From Litorimonas sp964414555 (GTDB lineage: Bacteria > Pseudomonadota > Alphaproteobacteria > Caulobacterales > Maricaulaceae): 33,926 bases of DNA. This document shows positions 1-8,447 of this stretch, in pieces. Below the pieces are notes generated by a model that saw only the letters and a program-made list of their open reading frames with translations, did not search any database and was not told the DNA's origin. The position numbers and the translations under genes are program-made. Location: the NCBI GenBank assembly GCA_964414555.1, contig CAYPWW010000022.1, positions 1 through 33,926 on the forward strand, given 5' to 3'. The stretch's first letter is position 1, and each line of letters begins with the position of its first letter.

Positions 1-1
1 A

Positions 2-661
2 TACCTTCCTGTAACCTATGGCTTCCTAGCCGGAGAGATCGCGCGCCACGCCGATGCCGATATGCGGACGCTGGGCACAATCTTGCGCGAAGAGCTCTCG
101 CAGCCCTTTGACGCGGATGTCTGGATCGGCTTGCCCCCGTCAGAACATGATCGCTGTGCGCAGATGCAAAAGCCCCGCGCCCTGACGGATTTCGGCGAGG
201 TGACGGATGCGACCCGTGCAGCTTTCTTACAGCCATGGTCCTCGCCCGGTGGGCGCGGCGTTGCCGCTTGGCGCGAGGCTGAACTGGCCGGATCAAATTG
301 TCATGCCACAGCCAAAGGTCTCGCCACGCTCATGCAGATGGGTGTCGACGGTCAGATTGGCGGACGGCCCATCCTGTCAGAAGACACGCTGGCCGGGCTG
401 TCCCAATCCCGCGTTTCCGGCCGAGACCGCGTGCTACCCTTTGATTTGGATATCGCGGCAGGCGTCATGCGCAATGCACCGAACTTTTATTACGGCCCCA
501 CAGCCGAGACGCTGGGCCATAGCGGCTGGGGCGGGTCTTGCGTCTTTGCAGATCCCGTCACAGGATTGCACGGGGCCTATGTTATGAACCGACAGCGGAA
601 TATCTTGATGGGAGACGCACGGGCGACAGGCCTGATCAATGCGGTCTACGCTGCGCTATGA
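2..661 (+). CDS. Serine hydrolase, beta-lactamase/esterase family (5' end outside the window)
   Basis: The frame is open from base 2, so this is the C-terminal 219 residues of a longer gene. The opening residues, YLPVTYGFLAGEIARHAD and then a stretch ending WIGLP, match the central part of beta-lactamase-related esterases (EstB type, class C fold). Near the end, LGHSGWGGS fits the third active-site box (HSG in place of KTG). The catalytic SxxK box lies upstream and cannot be seen. Members hydrolyse esters or peptides; the substrate here is unknown. An internal ATG at 62 is not a credible start because family sequence runs on upstream of it. The stop codon overlaps the next start (ATGA), so the gene is the visible head of a translationally coupled chain. 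Confidence 0.85.
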   Translation, partial: YLPVTYGFLAGEIARHADADMRTLGTILREELSQPFDADVWIGLPPSEHDRCAQMQKPRALTDFGEVTDATRAAFLQPWSSPGGRGVAAWREAELAGSNCHATAKGLATLMQMGVDGQIGGRPILSEDTLAGLSQSRVSGRDRVLPFDLDIAAGVMRNAPNFYYGPTAETLGHSGWGGSCVFADPVTGLHGAYVMNRQRNILMGDARATGLINAVYAAL

Positions 662-1116
662 GTGCGCTGATCCAAAGATTGTGGGAGCTGGGCCCGACGA
701 TGGTCGACGGGACACCCCATGCGCAAATGCTGGGCATGAAATTCGTCGCCGTCGACAAAGGCCGCGCGACATTGTCCCTGCCCTATAACACCGCACTGAT
801 CGGGGATCCGCGCACGCGTGTGATTTCTGGCGGGGCCGTCACGACCCTGTTGGATCAGGCCTGCGGCTTGGCCGCAATTGCAGGGTTTGATGCGCTGGGC
901 CCCGTCGCGACACTTTCCTTGCGGATTGATTATCAACGCGCCGCCACACCGGGGCAGACAGTTATCGCCGAAGCCATTTGCTATAAGACCACCCGCTCCG
1001 TCGCCTTTATCCGCGCAACCGCCCATGACGGCGATCCGGATGATCCCGTCGCGACGGCGCAGGCGGCCTTTATGGTGACGGGCAAACAATATCCTGTGCC
1101 GGAGACATCAACATGA
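658..1116 (+). CDS. PaaI-type hotdog thioesterase, first of a tandem pair
   Basis: A 152-residue single hotdog-fold protein of the PaaI/acyl-CoA thioesterase family. The ATG at 658 overlaps the stop of the hydrolase by four bases; a longer frame runs upstream but is only the shadow of that gene. The family motif HGGx(6)D appears as SGGAVTTLLDQ: the Asp is kept but the His is Ser. The later stretch with LRIDYQRAA is the usual second conserved strand. Enzymes of this family hydrolyse acyl-CoA thioesters in the cytoplasm as homotetramers. It is followed immediately by a second hotdog gene with the complementary change, so the two may work as a hetero-oligomer (inference). The natural substrate cannot be read from the sequence. 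Confidence 0.88.
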   Translation: MSALIQRLWELGPTMVDGTPHAQMLGMKFVAVDKGRATLSLPYNTALIGDPRTRVISGGAVTTLLDQACGLAAIAGFDALGPVATLSLRIDYQRAATPGQTVIAEAICYKTTRSVAFIRATAHDGDPDDPVATAQAAFMVTGKQYPVPETST

Positions 1117-1526
1117 CCCCACGCGAGGCCCAAGCCCTAATCGATACAATTCCCTATGCCAAAACGCTGGGGATCGAGGCGCGCGAGATCGACGGCGAGG
1201 TCTTGTTGGTTCTGCCCTATCGCGAGAGTAATATCGGCAACCCCACCCTGCCCGCCCTGCACGGCGGGGCGGTTGGCGGCTTTATGGAAGTCTGCGCCAT
1301 GGCAGAGCTGAAGCGGCGTAATCCATCTGCACCCTTTGCCAAGACGATCGGGATCAACATTGATTATCTGCGCCGCGGTAAACCCATGGACAGTTTCGCC
1401 CGCGCCGACCTGTTCAAGGAAGGCAGTCGCGTGACGAATGTGCGCGTGCGCGTCTGGCAAGAGAGTGAAGACAAACCCATCGCCGCACTGAGCGGGCATT
1501 TCCTACTACCGCGCGAGGACGGATGA
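1113..1526 (+). CDS. PaaI-type hotdog thioesterase, second of the pair
   Basis: A 137-residue hotdog protein starting at an ATG that overlaps the preceding stop (ATGA). The motif is LHGGAVGGFMEVCAM: the His of HGG is present but the usual acidic Asp is Glu. NIDYLRRGK is the conserved back strand of the family. The same-strand, four-base-overlap arrangement with the 658 gene indicates coupled translation and probably a joint complex. Likely role: hydrolysis of acyl-CoA or related thioesters. Downstream, the chain continues with an AT-rich gene of different character. Confidence 0.88.
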   Translation: MTPREAQALIDTIPYAKTLGIEAREIDGEVLLVLPYRESNIGNPTLPALHGGAVGGFMEVCAMAELKRRNPSAPFAKTIGINIDYLRRGKPMDSFARADLFKEGSRVTNVRVRVWQESEDKPIAALSGHFLLPREDG

Positions 1527-1978
1527 GCTCCTTTGCCCATTACGATATTAGCCTGCGTCAAATCACCAAGATGATAGACAGAGTCGAAGGTAAACACCGT
1601 CGAAAATGGACAGATAGGCGGGCCGTCTCTCATGCATGCAAAAAGCTGGGCATAGAGGGAGCAACAGAGTTCAGGAAATTCTTTATACGATTTTGCTCAG
1701 CAAGCTTGAGTAATCCAAACTATGGCGAACTAAATGATCTCATTCATCCTAGTGAAGGCATCTGGCTGACAACAGTCTGGGCGCGAGAGTTTGGTTTGCC
1801 TCCTAATTTAATCTATCTGTCAACTGGTGAGGGCGGTGGCGGATTGTTTTACGACAAGTCCACACATTTCGTTTACGACATGGACCATTCTGAATTTCAG
1901 AAGTTCGAAAACGGGCAGATTGAACCCACATGGAAATCTTTCTTTCATTTCATATCGTGTTTTCTCGACTATGACTAA
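1523..1978 (+). CDS. Hypothetical protein, possibly SUKH (SMI1/KNR4) family
   Basis: A 151-residue soluble protein. The C-terminal part, with STGEGGGGLFYD, a hydrophobic FVYDMD strand and a closing aromatic helix, resembles the SUKH/SMI1-KNR4 fold seen in many immunity proteins of contact-dependent toxins; this is recognised by eye and is only moderately secure. The start at 1523 overlaps the previous stop (ATGA); ATG 1571 is an alternative. Base composition is strikingly different: hand counts of three 60-base lines give 33-45 % GC, against about 65-72 % in neighbouring lines. That points to recent acquisition. No toxin gene lies beside it, so if it is an immunity protein it is an orphan. 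Confidence 0.6.
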   Translation: MSSFAHYDISLRQITKMIDRVEGKHRRKWTDRRAVSHACKKLGIEGATEFRKFFIRFCSASLSNPNYGELNDLIHPSEGIWLTTVWAREFGLPPNLIYLSTGEGGGGLFYDKSTHFVYDMDHSEFQKFENGQIEPTWKSFFHFISCFLDYD

Positions 1979-2013
1979 TTGCTTCGTCAAACAGACTGAA
2001 TTGAACAGAAAAT

Positions 2014-2055
2014 ATGTTTAACTGGTTCAAAACCTTTATATCGACAGCTTTGTGA
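2014..2055 (+). other. 13-codon mini-ORF overlapping the MATE start
   Basis: ATG at 2014 opens a 13-codon frame (MFNWFKTFISTAL) whose TGA overlaps the GTG start of the MATE gene (GTGA). The MATE start has no visible Shine-Dalgarno sequence of its own, so reinitiation from this frame would explain its translation. The mini-ORF also lacks a clear ribosome site, and it may simply be the debris of a junction left by the AT-rich insertion. Confidence 0.2.
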
Positions 2056-3392
2056 ATTCGACTTCCCTGACCCGACGCGCAGTCTTCAACCAATCTTGGC
2101 CCATCATGTTGGCCAATGGTGCCGCGCCGATCGTCGGCTTGGTCGACACATTGATGGTGGGGCGCTTTGTCGGGACGCAAGCCTTGGCCGGGATCGGGTT
2201 AGGTGCCGTGATTTACGGCATCGCCTATTGGGGCTTCGGATTTTTGCGCATGTCCACGGCGGGGCTGACCGCGCAGAGTAACGGCGCGGGCCTCGAGTCC
2301 GATGTGCAAGCCCATATCCTGCGTGCTGTGCCGCTGGGGATATTGATCGGCTGTCTGGTTTTCGCCTTGCAAATTCCCTTACTGCGCGGAGCCTTTGCGA
2401 TTTTCACCGCCAGCGCCGAGATCGAAGCCAGTGCCGGCGATTATATTCGCGCGCGCCTGTGGGGCCTGCCCGCGACATTGGGCACCATCGCCTTGATGGG
2501 CTGGTTCGTCGGGATCAGTCGCGCAGGGCTGGCGCTCTGGCTGCAGATCGTGCTGAATATCGTGAACATTATTCTGTCGCCGATTTTCGTGATTGTCTTG
2601 GGCGGTGGCTTGGTCGGCGTGGGGTTGGCGAGTGCAGCGGCGGAATGGGCGGGCTTTGGCGCAGGGCTGTGGCTGGCCTTGCGCGAAGTCAGACGACGCG
2701 GGGGCTGGCGGTCCGGTGCGCGCACGCGGGAGCAACTGCTGGACGGGCCAAGTTTGCGCAAACTCGGCACGGCGAATGGGAATATTTTTATCCGTACCAT
2801 GGCGCTGACGGTTGGATTTAATTTCTTCGGTAATGCGGCGGCCAGCGAGGGCGAGACATTCCTCGCGGGCTATCACATCCTGATGCAAATGATCACCATG
2901 GCGGCGCTCGTCCTCGACGGGTTCGCGCATACGGCAGAGGCGGTGACAGGCGCGGCTTACGGCGCAAAGAACCGCGCTCGGTTTGACCGCGCCGTGCGAT
3001 TGACGAGCGAATTTTCCATCGGCTTCGCGCTGTTGATCGGGGCGATTATCTATCTGGCCGGGCCGTACCTCATTCAGCTCCTCACGACGGATGCGGCGGT
3101 ACGAGAGAGCGCGCTACGCTACCTCCCCTATTGTGCGCTGGCCCCTGTGCTGGGCTTTGCCGCCTATCAGATGGACGGCATCTTCATCGGTACAACGCGA
3201 ACCGCCGCCATGCGCAACGCAGGCGTCGTCGCCGTCGCCCTTTATATCGGCGCGCATTATGCGATTTATCCGGTGTTAGGCGCGTCGGGTATTTGGGTCG
3301 CGTTTTTATTTTACTACGTTGTCCGCGCAGTGACTCTAGGGTTCGCCTATCCGGCGATCACGCGGCATATTGGAGAGGCATATGCAGATTAG
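2052..3392 (+). CDS. MATE family efflux transporter (DinF/NorM-like)
   Basis: A 446-residue polytopic inner-membrane protein with about twelve hydrophobic segments in two pseudo-repeats. It starts with the typical SWPIMLANGAAPIVGLVDT segment, including the conserved Pro and the LVDT of helix 1-2. MATE proteins export cationic or planar compounds using a sodium or proton gradient. The length is normal for the family. The start is GTG at 2052, without a clear Shine-Dalgarno; the next in-frame ATG is inside helix 1. It follows the AT-rich SUKH-like gene by 73 bases and overlaps the GNAT start by 11 bases, so it is part of the same plus-strand unit. Substrate unknown. Confidence 0.92.
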   Translation: MNSTSLTRRAVFNQSWPIMLANGAAPIVGLVDTLMVGRFVGTQALAGIGLGAVIYGIAYWGFGFLRMSTAGLTAQSNGAGLESDVQAHILRAVPLGILIGCLVFALQIPLLRGAFAIFTASAEIEASAGDYIRARLWGLPATLGTIALMGWFVGISRAGLALWLQIVLNIVNIILSPIFVIVLGGGLVGVGLASAAAEWAGFGAGLWLALREVRRRGGWRSGARTREQLLDGPSLRKLGTANGNIFIRTMALTVGFNFFGNAAASEGETFLAGYHILMQMITMAALVLDGFAHTAEAVTGAAYGAKNRARFDRAVRLTSEFSIGFALLIGAIIYLAGPYLIQLLTTDAAVRESALRYLPYCALAPVLGFAAYQMDGIFIGTTRTAAMRNAGVVAVALYIGAHYAIYPVLGASGIWVAFLFYYVVRAVTLGFAYPAITRHIGEAYAD

Positions 3393-3831
3393 TCCTGCCA
3401 ATTTCGACGCCCCGGATCTGATTGCACTACTCCGTGATTATCTAGCTTTCGCGCAGCAGGATGCCTGCACCCATGCATTTGGGATTGCGGAATTACAGCG
3501 GCCAGAGGTGCAGCTCTTTACCGCACGGGATGCGGCGGGCGAGCTGATGGGATGCGCTGCGTTGAAAACATTAGACACGACGTCTGGTGAAATTAAATCC
3601 GTCCGCACGCATGAAGATTTCCAGCGACGCGGCGTCAGTCGCGCATTGATGACCCATCTAGAGACTGTCGCGCGCGGGGCGGGGATGCGCGCACTCTATT
3701 TGGAAACGCACAACACGCCACCATATGCAGCGGCCTGCCGCATGTATGAAGGTTTGGGATTTTCCTATTGCGGGCCATTCGGCGCGTATGAACAAAACCC
3801 GAGAAATGTCTTTATGCACAAAGGGCTTTAA
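3382..3831 (+). CDS. GNAT family N-acetyltransferase
   Basis: A 149-residue GNAT protein. Motif A is seen as EIKSVRTHEDFQRRGVSRAL (acetyl-CoA pyrophosphate loop, Q/RxxGxS/A version RRGVSRAL), followed by LYLETHN and AACRMYEGLGF, the conserved C-terminal strand and helix. A TTG at 3370 would give four more residues, but ATG 3382 has GGAGAGG a few bases upstream and is preferred. It overlaps the end of the MATE gene, so the two are co-translated. The acceptor substrate is unknown. Its stop overlaps the stop of the convergent pyrD by four bases. Confidence 0.88.
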   Translation: MQISPANFDAPDLIALLRDYLAFAQQDACTHAFGIAELQRPEVQLFTARDAAGELMGCAALKTLDTTSGEIKSVRTHEDFQRRGVSRALMTHLETVARGAGMRALYLETHNTPPYAAACRMYEGLGFSYCGPFGAYEQNPRNVFMHKGL

Positions 3832-4886
3832 CCCGCCCCAACCGCCTCGGCCACGCTTGTGAAACCATCTGCCGCGAGACGCGCTTCCAGATCCGCACAA
3901 ATCTCTGCGACGAGTTGCGGACCGTGATAAACGAGCGCGGAATAAAGCTGTACCGCTTTCGCACCCGCGCGAATTTTGGCGTAGGCCTGCGCGCCAGAGC
4001 CGACACCGCCCACGCCGATCAGGTCGATCTTGCCCTCTGCCGCGTCTGCAAACTCCGCGAGGATACGCGTGGATTTTTCAAACAAAGGCTGGCCCGAGAG
4101 ACCGCCGCCTTCGCCGCGATGTTCATGCGTCAGGCTCTCGGGGCGGTCTAGTGTTGTATTGCTCACGATGATCGCGTTCATGCCATAGGTCCGCGCTTGT
4201 TCGACGATGCGGGCGATCTGACCGACATCCACATCCGGCGCGACTTTGAGGAACATCGGCACGGACGGGTCATCCCCCGTCAGGGCCGCGCGCGTTTCCG
4301 CCAGCCGCCCCAGCAGGTCTTCCATCTCATCCGCGCCTTGGAGCTGTCGCAAGCCCGGCGTGTTGGGCGAGCTGATATTGATCGTGAAATAATCTGCATG
4401 CCCCCAAAGGCGCGATAGCCCCGTGACGTAATCCGCAACGCGGTCGTCGCTGTCTTTATTCGCGCCGAGGTTTGCCCCGACAATACCGGGCTTGCCTTTG
4501 CGGGCTTGTAGGCGCTGCGAAAAATGATCCAGCCCGCGATTGTTAAATCCCATGCGATTGATGACAGCCTCATCGCTGACGAGGCGAAACAGGCGCGGTT
4601 GTGGATTACCAACCTGCGGGCGCGGTGTGACTGTACCACATTCGACAAAGCCGAAGCCGGCACCCAGCATCGCATCCGGCACGTCGCAATCCTTATCAAA
4701 CCCCGCCGCCAGCCCAACGGGATTAGGTAGCTCCAACCCGCCGACAGACGTCTTCACCGCATCAGAGGGGATCTCACCAGATTTCGGTCCGAGCCCTGCG
4801 CGCAGCAGTTTCACCGTTGTGACATGGGCGCGCTCGGCCGGCAGGCGACGGAGCATGGCGGTTCCGGCTTTATATATAAGGCTCAT
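3828..4886 (-). CDS. pyrD: Dihydroorotate dehydrogenase (quinone), class 2
   Basis: 352 residues, normal for class 2 enzymes. It oxidises dihydroorotate to orotate in pyrimidine synthesis, passing electrons through FMN to membrane quinone. The amphipathic N-terminal helix (MSLIYKAGTAMLRRLP) is the membrane and quinone-docking element that distinguishes class 2. NPVGLAAGFDKD is the FMN/substrate loop, NISSPNTPGLRQLQ holds the catalytic Ser, and LIGVGGVGSG near the C-terminus is the FMN phosphate site. Its ATG overlaps the stop of the DUF952 gene upstream (ATGA), a coupled pair. Confidence 0.97.
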   Translation of the reverse strand: MSLIYKAGTAMLRRLPAERAHVTTVKLLRAGLGPKSGEIPSDAVKTSVGGLELPNPVGLAAGFDKDCDVPDAMLGAGFGFVECGTVTPRPQVGNPQPRLFRLVSDEAVINRMGFNNRGLDHFSQRLQARKGKPGIVGANLGANKDSDDRVADYVTGLSRLWGHADYFTINISSPNTPGLRQLQGADEMEDLLGRLAETRAALTGDDPSVPMFLKVAPDVDVGQIARIVEQARTYGMNAIIVSNTTLDRPESLTHEHRGEGGGLSGQPLFEKSTRILAEFADAAEGKIDLIGVGGVGSGAQAYAKIRAGAKAVQLYSALVYHGPQLVAEICADLEARLAADGFTSVAEAVGAG

Positions 4887-5233
4887 GTCAAATCCTTTGG
4901 TAAGTCATAGGTTCCGCCCACAGACTGAACTGTCCACTGTCGCGTCACAGTCCTAAAAGGCAACGTCGCATAAAGATGCGGAAATAAAGCCCCGCCGCGC
5001 GACGGCTCCCATTTCAATGTCTTGTCAAAGACGCTCAGGTCGATTTCAAAAATCTCGACCTGCGCCGCATCGGCATACCATTTGTTCAGCGTGCCCAAGA
5101 GCGTGTCCACGCCGGAGAGGTGGATATAGCCGTCCTGCAGATCGACGGGACTGCCCGCAAAGCTGCCCTGTTGCGTGAACGCATCCGCTTGTGGCGGCGT
5201 CAAAATTTTATAGGCCAATGCGGGGCGAGTCAT
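4883..5233 (-). CDS. DUF952 family protein
   Basis: A 116-residue protein matching the DUF952 pattern: YKILTPPQADAF at the start, DGYIHLSG in the middle, and RGGALFPHLYATLPF near the end. A frame begins at TTG 5251 but ATG 5233 places the conserved YKIL segment near the N-terminus as in the family. The biochemical role of DUF952 is unknown; the fold is related to ADP-ribosyltransferase-like or T3RM domains according to family descriptions, and I cannot verify that here. It lies directly upstream of pyrD with a four-base overlap. Confidence 0.85.
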   Translation of the reverse strand: MTRPALAYKILTPPQADAFTQQGSFAGSPVDLQDGYIHLSGVDTLLGTLNKWYADAAQVEIFEIDLSVFDKTLKWEPSRGGALFPHLYATLPFRTVTRQWTVQSVGGTYDLPKDLT

Positions 5234-5289
5234 AGGGCGGCCTATAAACAAGCGCGCCCGATATGACTACCGCCTCTCGCGACATCATC

Positions 5290-5308
5290 CGCACAGGCCT
5301 TGTGCAAA
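5290..5308. promoter_or_regulatory. NtrC-like palindrome upstream of the first amt gene
   Basis: GCAC-N7-GTGC, in the context CGCACAGGCCTTGTGCAAA. It lies 148 bases before the ATG at 5438. The half-sites and their 7-base gap fit the known NtrC operator (GCAC...GTGC). A nearly identical copy lies at the same distance before the second amt gene (6897-6915; 16 of 19 bases shared). A further single half-site, CGCACAG, is at 5322. No sigma-54 -24/-12 promoter was found downstream, so activation of a sigma-70 promoter, as described for Rhodobacter NtrC, is one possibility. Confidence 0.5.
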
Positions 5309-5437
5309 TGCGGAAAACCCTCGCACAGAATTTCCACCGCGCCGCGTAACTCTGCGCCTCGACCTCTTCGCGACTCCCCGCCGCGACACACGCCCGCCAT
5401 GCCACATGCAAGTATCAAATCTGGAAGGGAACACATC

Positions 5438-6793
<1,356 letters not shown>

Positions 6794-6887
6794 GATCGAC
6801 GCCTAAAGATTGCGCGAGGCTCTGCGGCCTGCGCCACAGTTTTCCCCAAGCGATTTCCTCATAGACATGGGGTGGCCGCTCCAACTG

Positions 6888-6928
6888 CCCAGCTTCGCAC
6901 AGACACTGTGCAAAGCTGGGCTTTTTTG
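6888..6928 (+). terminator. Rho-independent terminator after the first amt gene
   Basis: Arms GCCCAGCTTcGCACAG (6888-6903) and CTGTGCaAAGCTGGGC (6907-6922) pair over 15 of 16 positions around an ACA loop, followed by six T. This is a strong intrinsic terminator on the plus strand. The inner part of its stem is the same palindrome found upstream of the first amt gene, so the element may have two roles. Confidence 0.85.
6897..6915. promoter_or_regulatory. NtrC-like palindrome upstream of the second amt gene
   Basis: CGCACAGACACTGTGCAAA has the form GCAC-N7-GTGC and shares 16 of 19 bases with 5290-5308. It begins 145 bases before the ATG at 7042, against 148 for the first copy. It is embedded in the stem of the terminator of the preceding gene. 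A further half-site, CTGTGC, is at 6939. Likely a nitrogen-regulatory site, by analogy with NtrC operators. Confidence 0.5.
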
Positions 6929-7041
6929 GTTGGAAATCTGTGCGCGAGGTCCTTGCTCACATCTTGTGCACCCCTGCCCAAGGCCACGGCCCACCAATCC
7001 CCCTAGGCGATGCGCAAAGAGTTTCGCGAGGGGATATCCGC

Positions 7042-8355
7042 ATGACACGTTTATTGAAATCCGCCATTTTTGGAGCTGGGCTGATAGCTCTGCCCATGTT
7101 GGCATCCGCCCAAGATGCTGCAGCCAATTCCGGCGACACAGCTTGGATCCTGACCGCCACCGCGCTGGTGCTATTTATGTCCCTGCCGGGACTGGCGCTC
7201 TTTTACGGCGGCTTGGTCCGCGCAAAGAATTACCTCTCGGTTCTAATGAAAGTCTACGCCATTGCGGCACTGGCCAGTATCGTCTGGGTCGTCGCGGGAT
7301 ATTCCATCGCCTTTGGCGGCGCGAATGAATGGTGGGGTGGATTAGATAATCTGTTCTTGAAGAATTTGGGGCGTGACACGCTGGCCGATGGGTTGACCAT
7401 TCCCGAAAACACCTTCGTCGCATTCCAAATGACCTTTGCTGTCATCACGCCAGCCTTGATTGTCGGGGCGTTTGTAGAGCGGGTGAAGTTCCTGCCAGTT
7501 CTGATTTTCACAGTCCTCTGGTTGCTGGCGGTTTATGCGCCTGTCACCCATTGGATTTGGGGCGGCGGTTGGTTGTCAACACTTGGCGGCGAACTCAATG
7601 AAGCGACGGGTCTTATCGAAGGCGGCGGCGTTGTTGATTTCGCCGGCGGCCTCGTCGTTCACGCGACGGCAGGTATCTCCGCGCTGATCTATGTGATGCT
7701 ACTGGGTAAGCGCAAAGGCTTCCCGAACGAACTGGCTGTGCCGCATCGTCCAGCCATCGTGATGATCGGCGCGTCCATGCTTTGGGTCGGCTGGTTCGGC
7801 TTTAACGGCGGCAGCCAGTTGGCAGCGGATGGCGGCGCAGGCATGGCCCTACTCGTCACGCATATCTCTGCATCCGTCGGCACATTAGTTTGGGTCGCGA
7901 TTGAAGCCATCACGAATAAAAAACCCACCCTCGTCGGTGCAGCGACCGGTACGATTGCAGGTCTCGCGACGGTCACCCCGGCCGCGGGTGTCATCGGACC
8001 GGGCGGCGCCTTGTTGATCGGTCTAGCGGGTGGTTTGATCTGCTATTTCGCTGTGCACCTGATCCGTGTGAAACTAAAAATCGACGACAGCTTAGATGTG
8101 TTCGCAGTGCATGGTGTTGGCGGCATCCTCGGCATCCTACTACTGCCCTTCCTTTCTGCAGAAGCTCTCGGCGGCACAGGCGACGGCGTGTTTATGACAC
8201 AGCTGCTCGGCACGCTCGCCGTTGTGGCTTGGTCTGCGATTGCCAGCTTTGTCATCCTCTTTATCTTGAAGATGACACTCGGCCTGCGCGTCACGGAAGA
8301 GCAAGAATATGAAGGGCTGGACGTCAGCCTCCACGGTGAAAGCGCCTATAATTAA
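7042..8355 (+). CDS. amt: Ammonium transporter, Amt family (second copy)
   Basis: 437 residues with a signal peptide (1-23, ending ASAQ) and 11 membrane segments. GLALFYGGLVRAKN is the conserved first-helix motif, DFAGGLVVHATAG carries pore His 1 and FAVHGVGGILG pore His 2; WVGWFGFNGGSQLA is also typical. It differs clearly from the first copy, so this is an old paralogue pair and not a recent duplication. ATG 7042 is chosen over upstream in-frame ATG 6940 because GAGGGG lies 7 bases before it and it gives a clean signal peptide. Function: ammonium uptake. It has its own terminator at 8377-8414. Confidence 0.95.
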   Translation: MTRLLKSAIFGAGLIALPMLASAQDAAANSGDTAWILTATALVLFMSLPGLALFYGGLVRAKNYLSVLMKVYAIAALASIVWVVAGYSIAFGGANEWWGGLDNLFLKNLGRDTLADGLTIPENTFVAFQMTFAVITPALIVGAFVERVKFLPVLIFTVLWLLAVYAPVTHWIWGGGWLSTLGGELNEATGLIEGGGVVDFAGGLVVHATAGISALIYVMLLGKRKGFPNELAVPHRPAIVMIGASMLWVGWFGFNGGSQLAADGGAGMALLVTHISASVGTLVWVAIEAITNKKPTLVGAATGTIAGLATVTPAAGVIGPGGALLIGLAGGLICYFAVHLIRVKLKIDDSLDVFAVHGVGGILGILLLPFLSAEALGGTGDGVFMTQLLGTLAVVAWSAIASFVILFILKMTLGLRVTEEQEYEGLDVSLHGESAYN

Positions 8356-8376
8356 TTGCACCCAAAACTGAACATT

Positions 8377-8414
8377 AGGCCCAGCTGGACAACCATCCGC
8401 TGGGCCTTTTTATT
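8377..8414 (+). terminator. Rho-independent terminator after the second amt gene
   Basis: Perfect 9-base arms AGGCCCAGC (8377-8385) and GCTGGGCCT (8399-8407), a 13-base loop and a T-rich tail (TTTTTATTT). Confidence 0.85.
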
Positions 8415-8442
8415 TGACGCGATAGGGATTTTTTCCTAACTA
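8414..8442 (+). promoter_or_regulatory. Possible promoter and operator of the S24 regulator
   Basis: TTGACG (8414-8419), 17 bases, then TAACTA (8437-8442). The -10 is a weak match. If used, transcription would start close to the ATG at 8448, giving a leaderless or nearly leaderless message, which agrees with the absence of a Shine-Dalgarno sequence. An inverted repeat TAGG-N8-CCTA (8423-8438) sits between the two elements and could be a self-operator. Confidence 0.3.
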
Positions 8443-8447
8443 ACTTT

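Noticed and set aside
6916..7041. Sigma-54 (-24/-12) promoter for the second amt gene
   Set aside because: TTGCT is present near 6954, but no GG doublet sits at the required distance; the same search before the first amt gene also failed.
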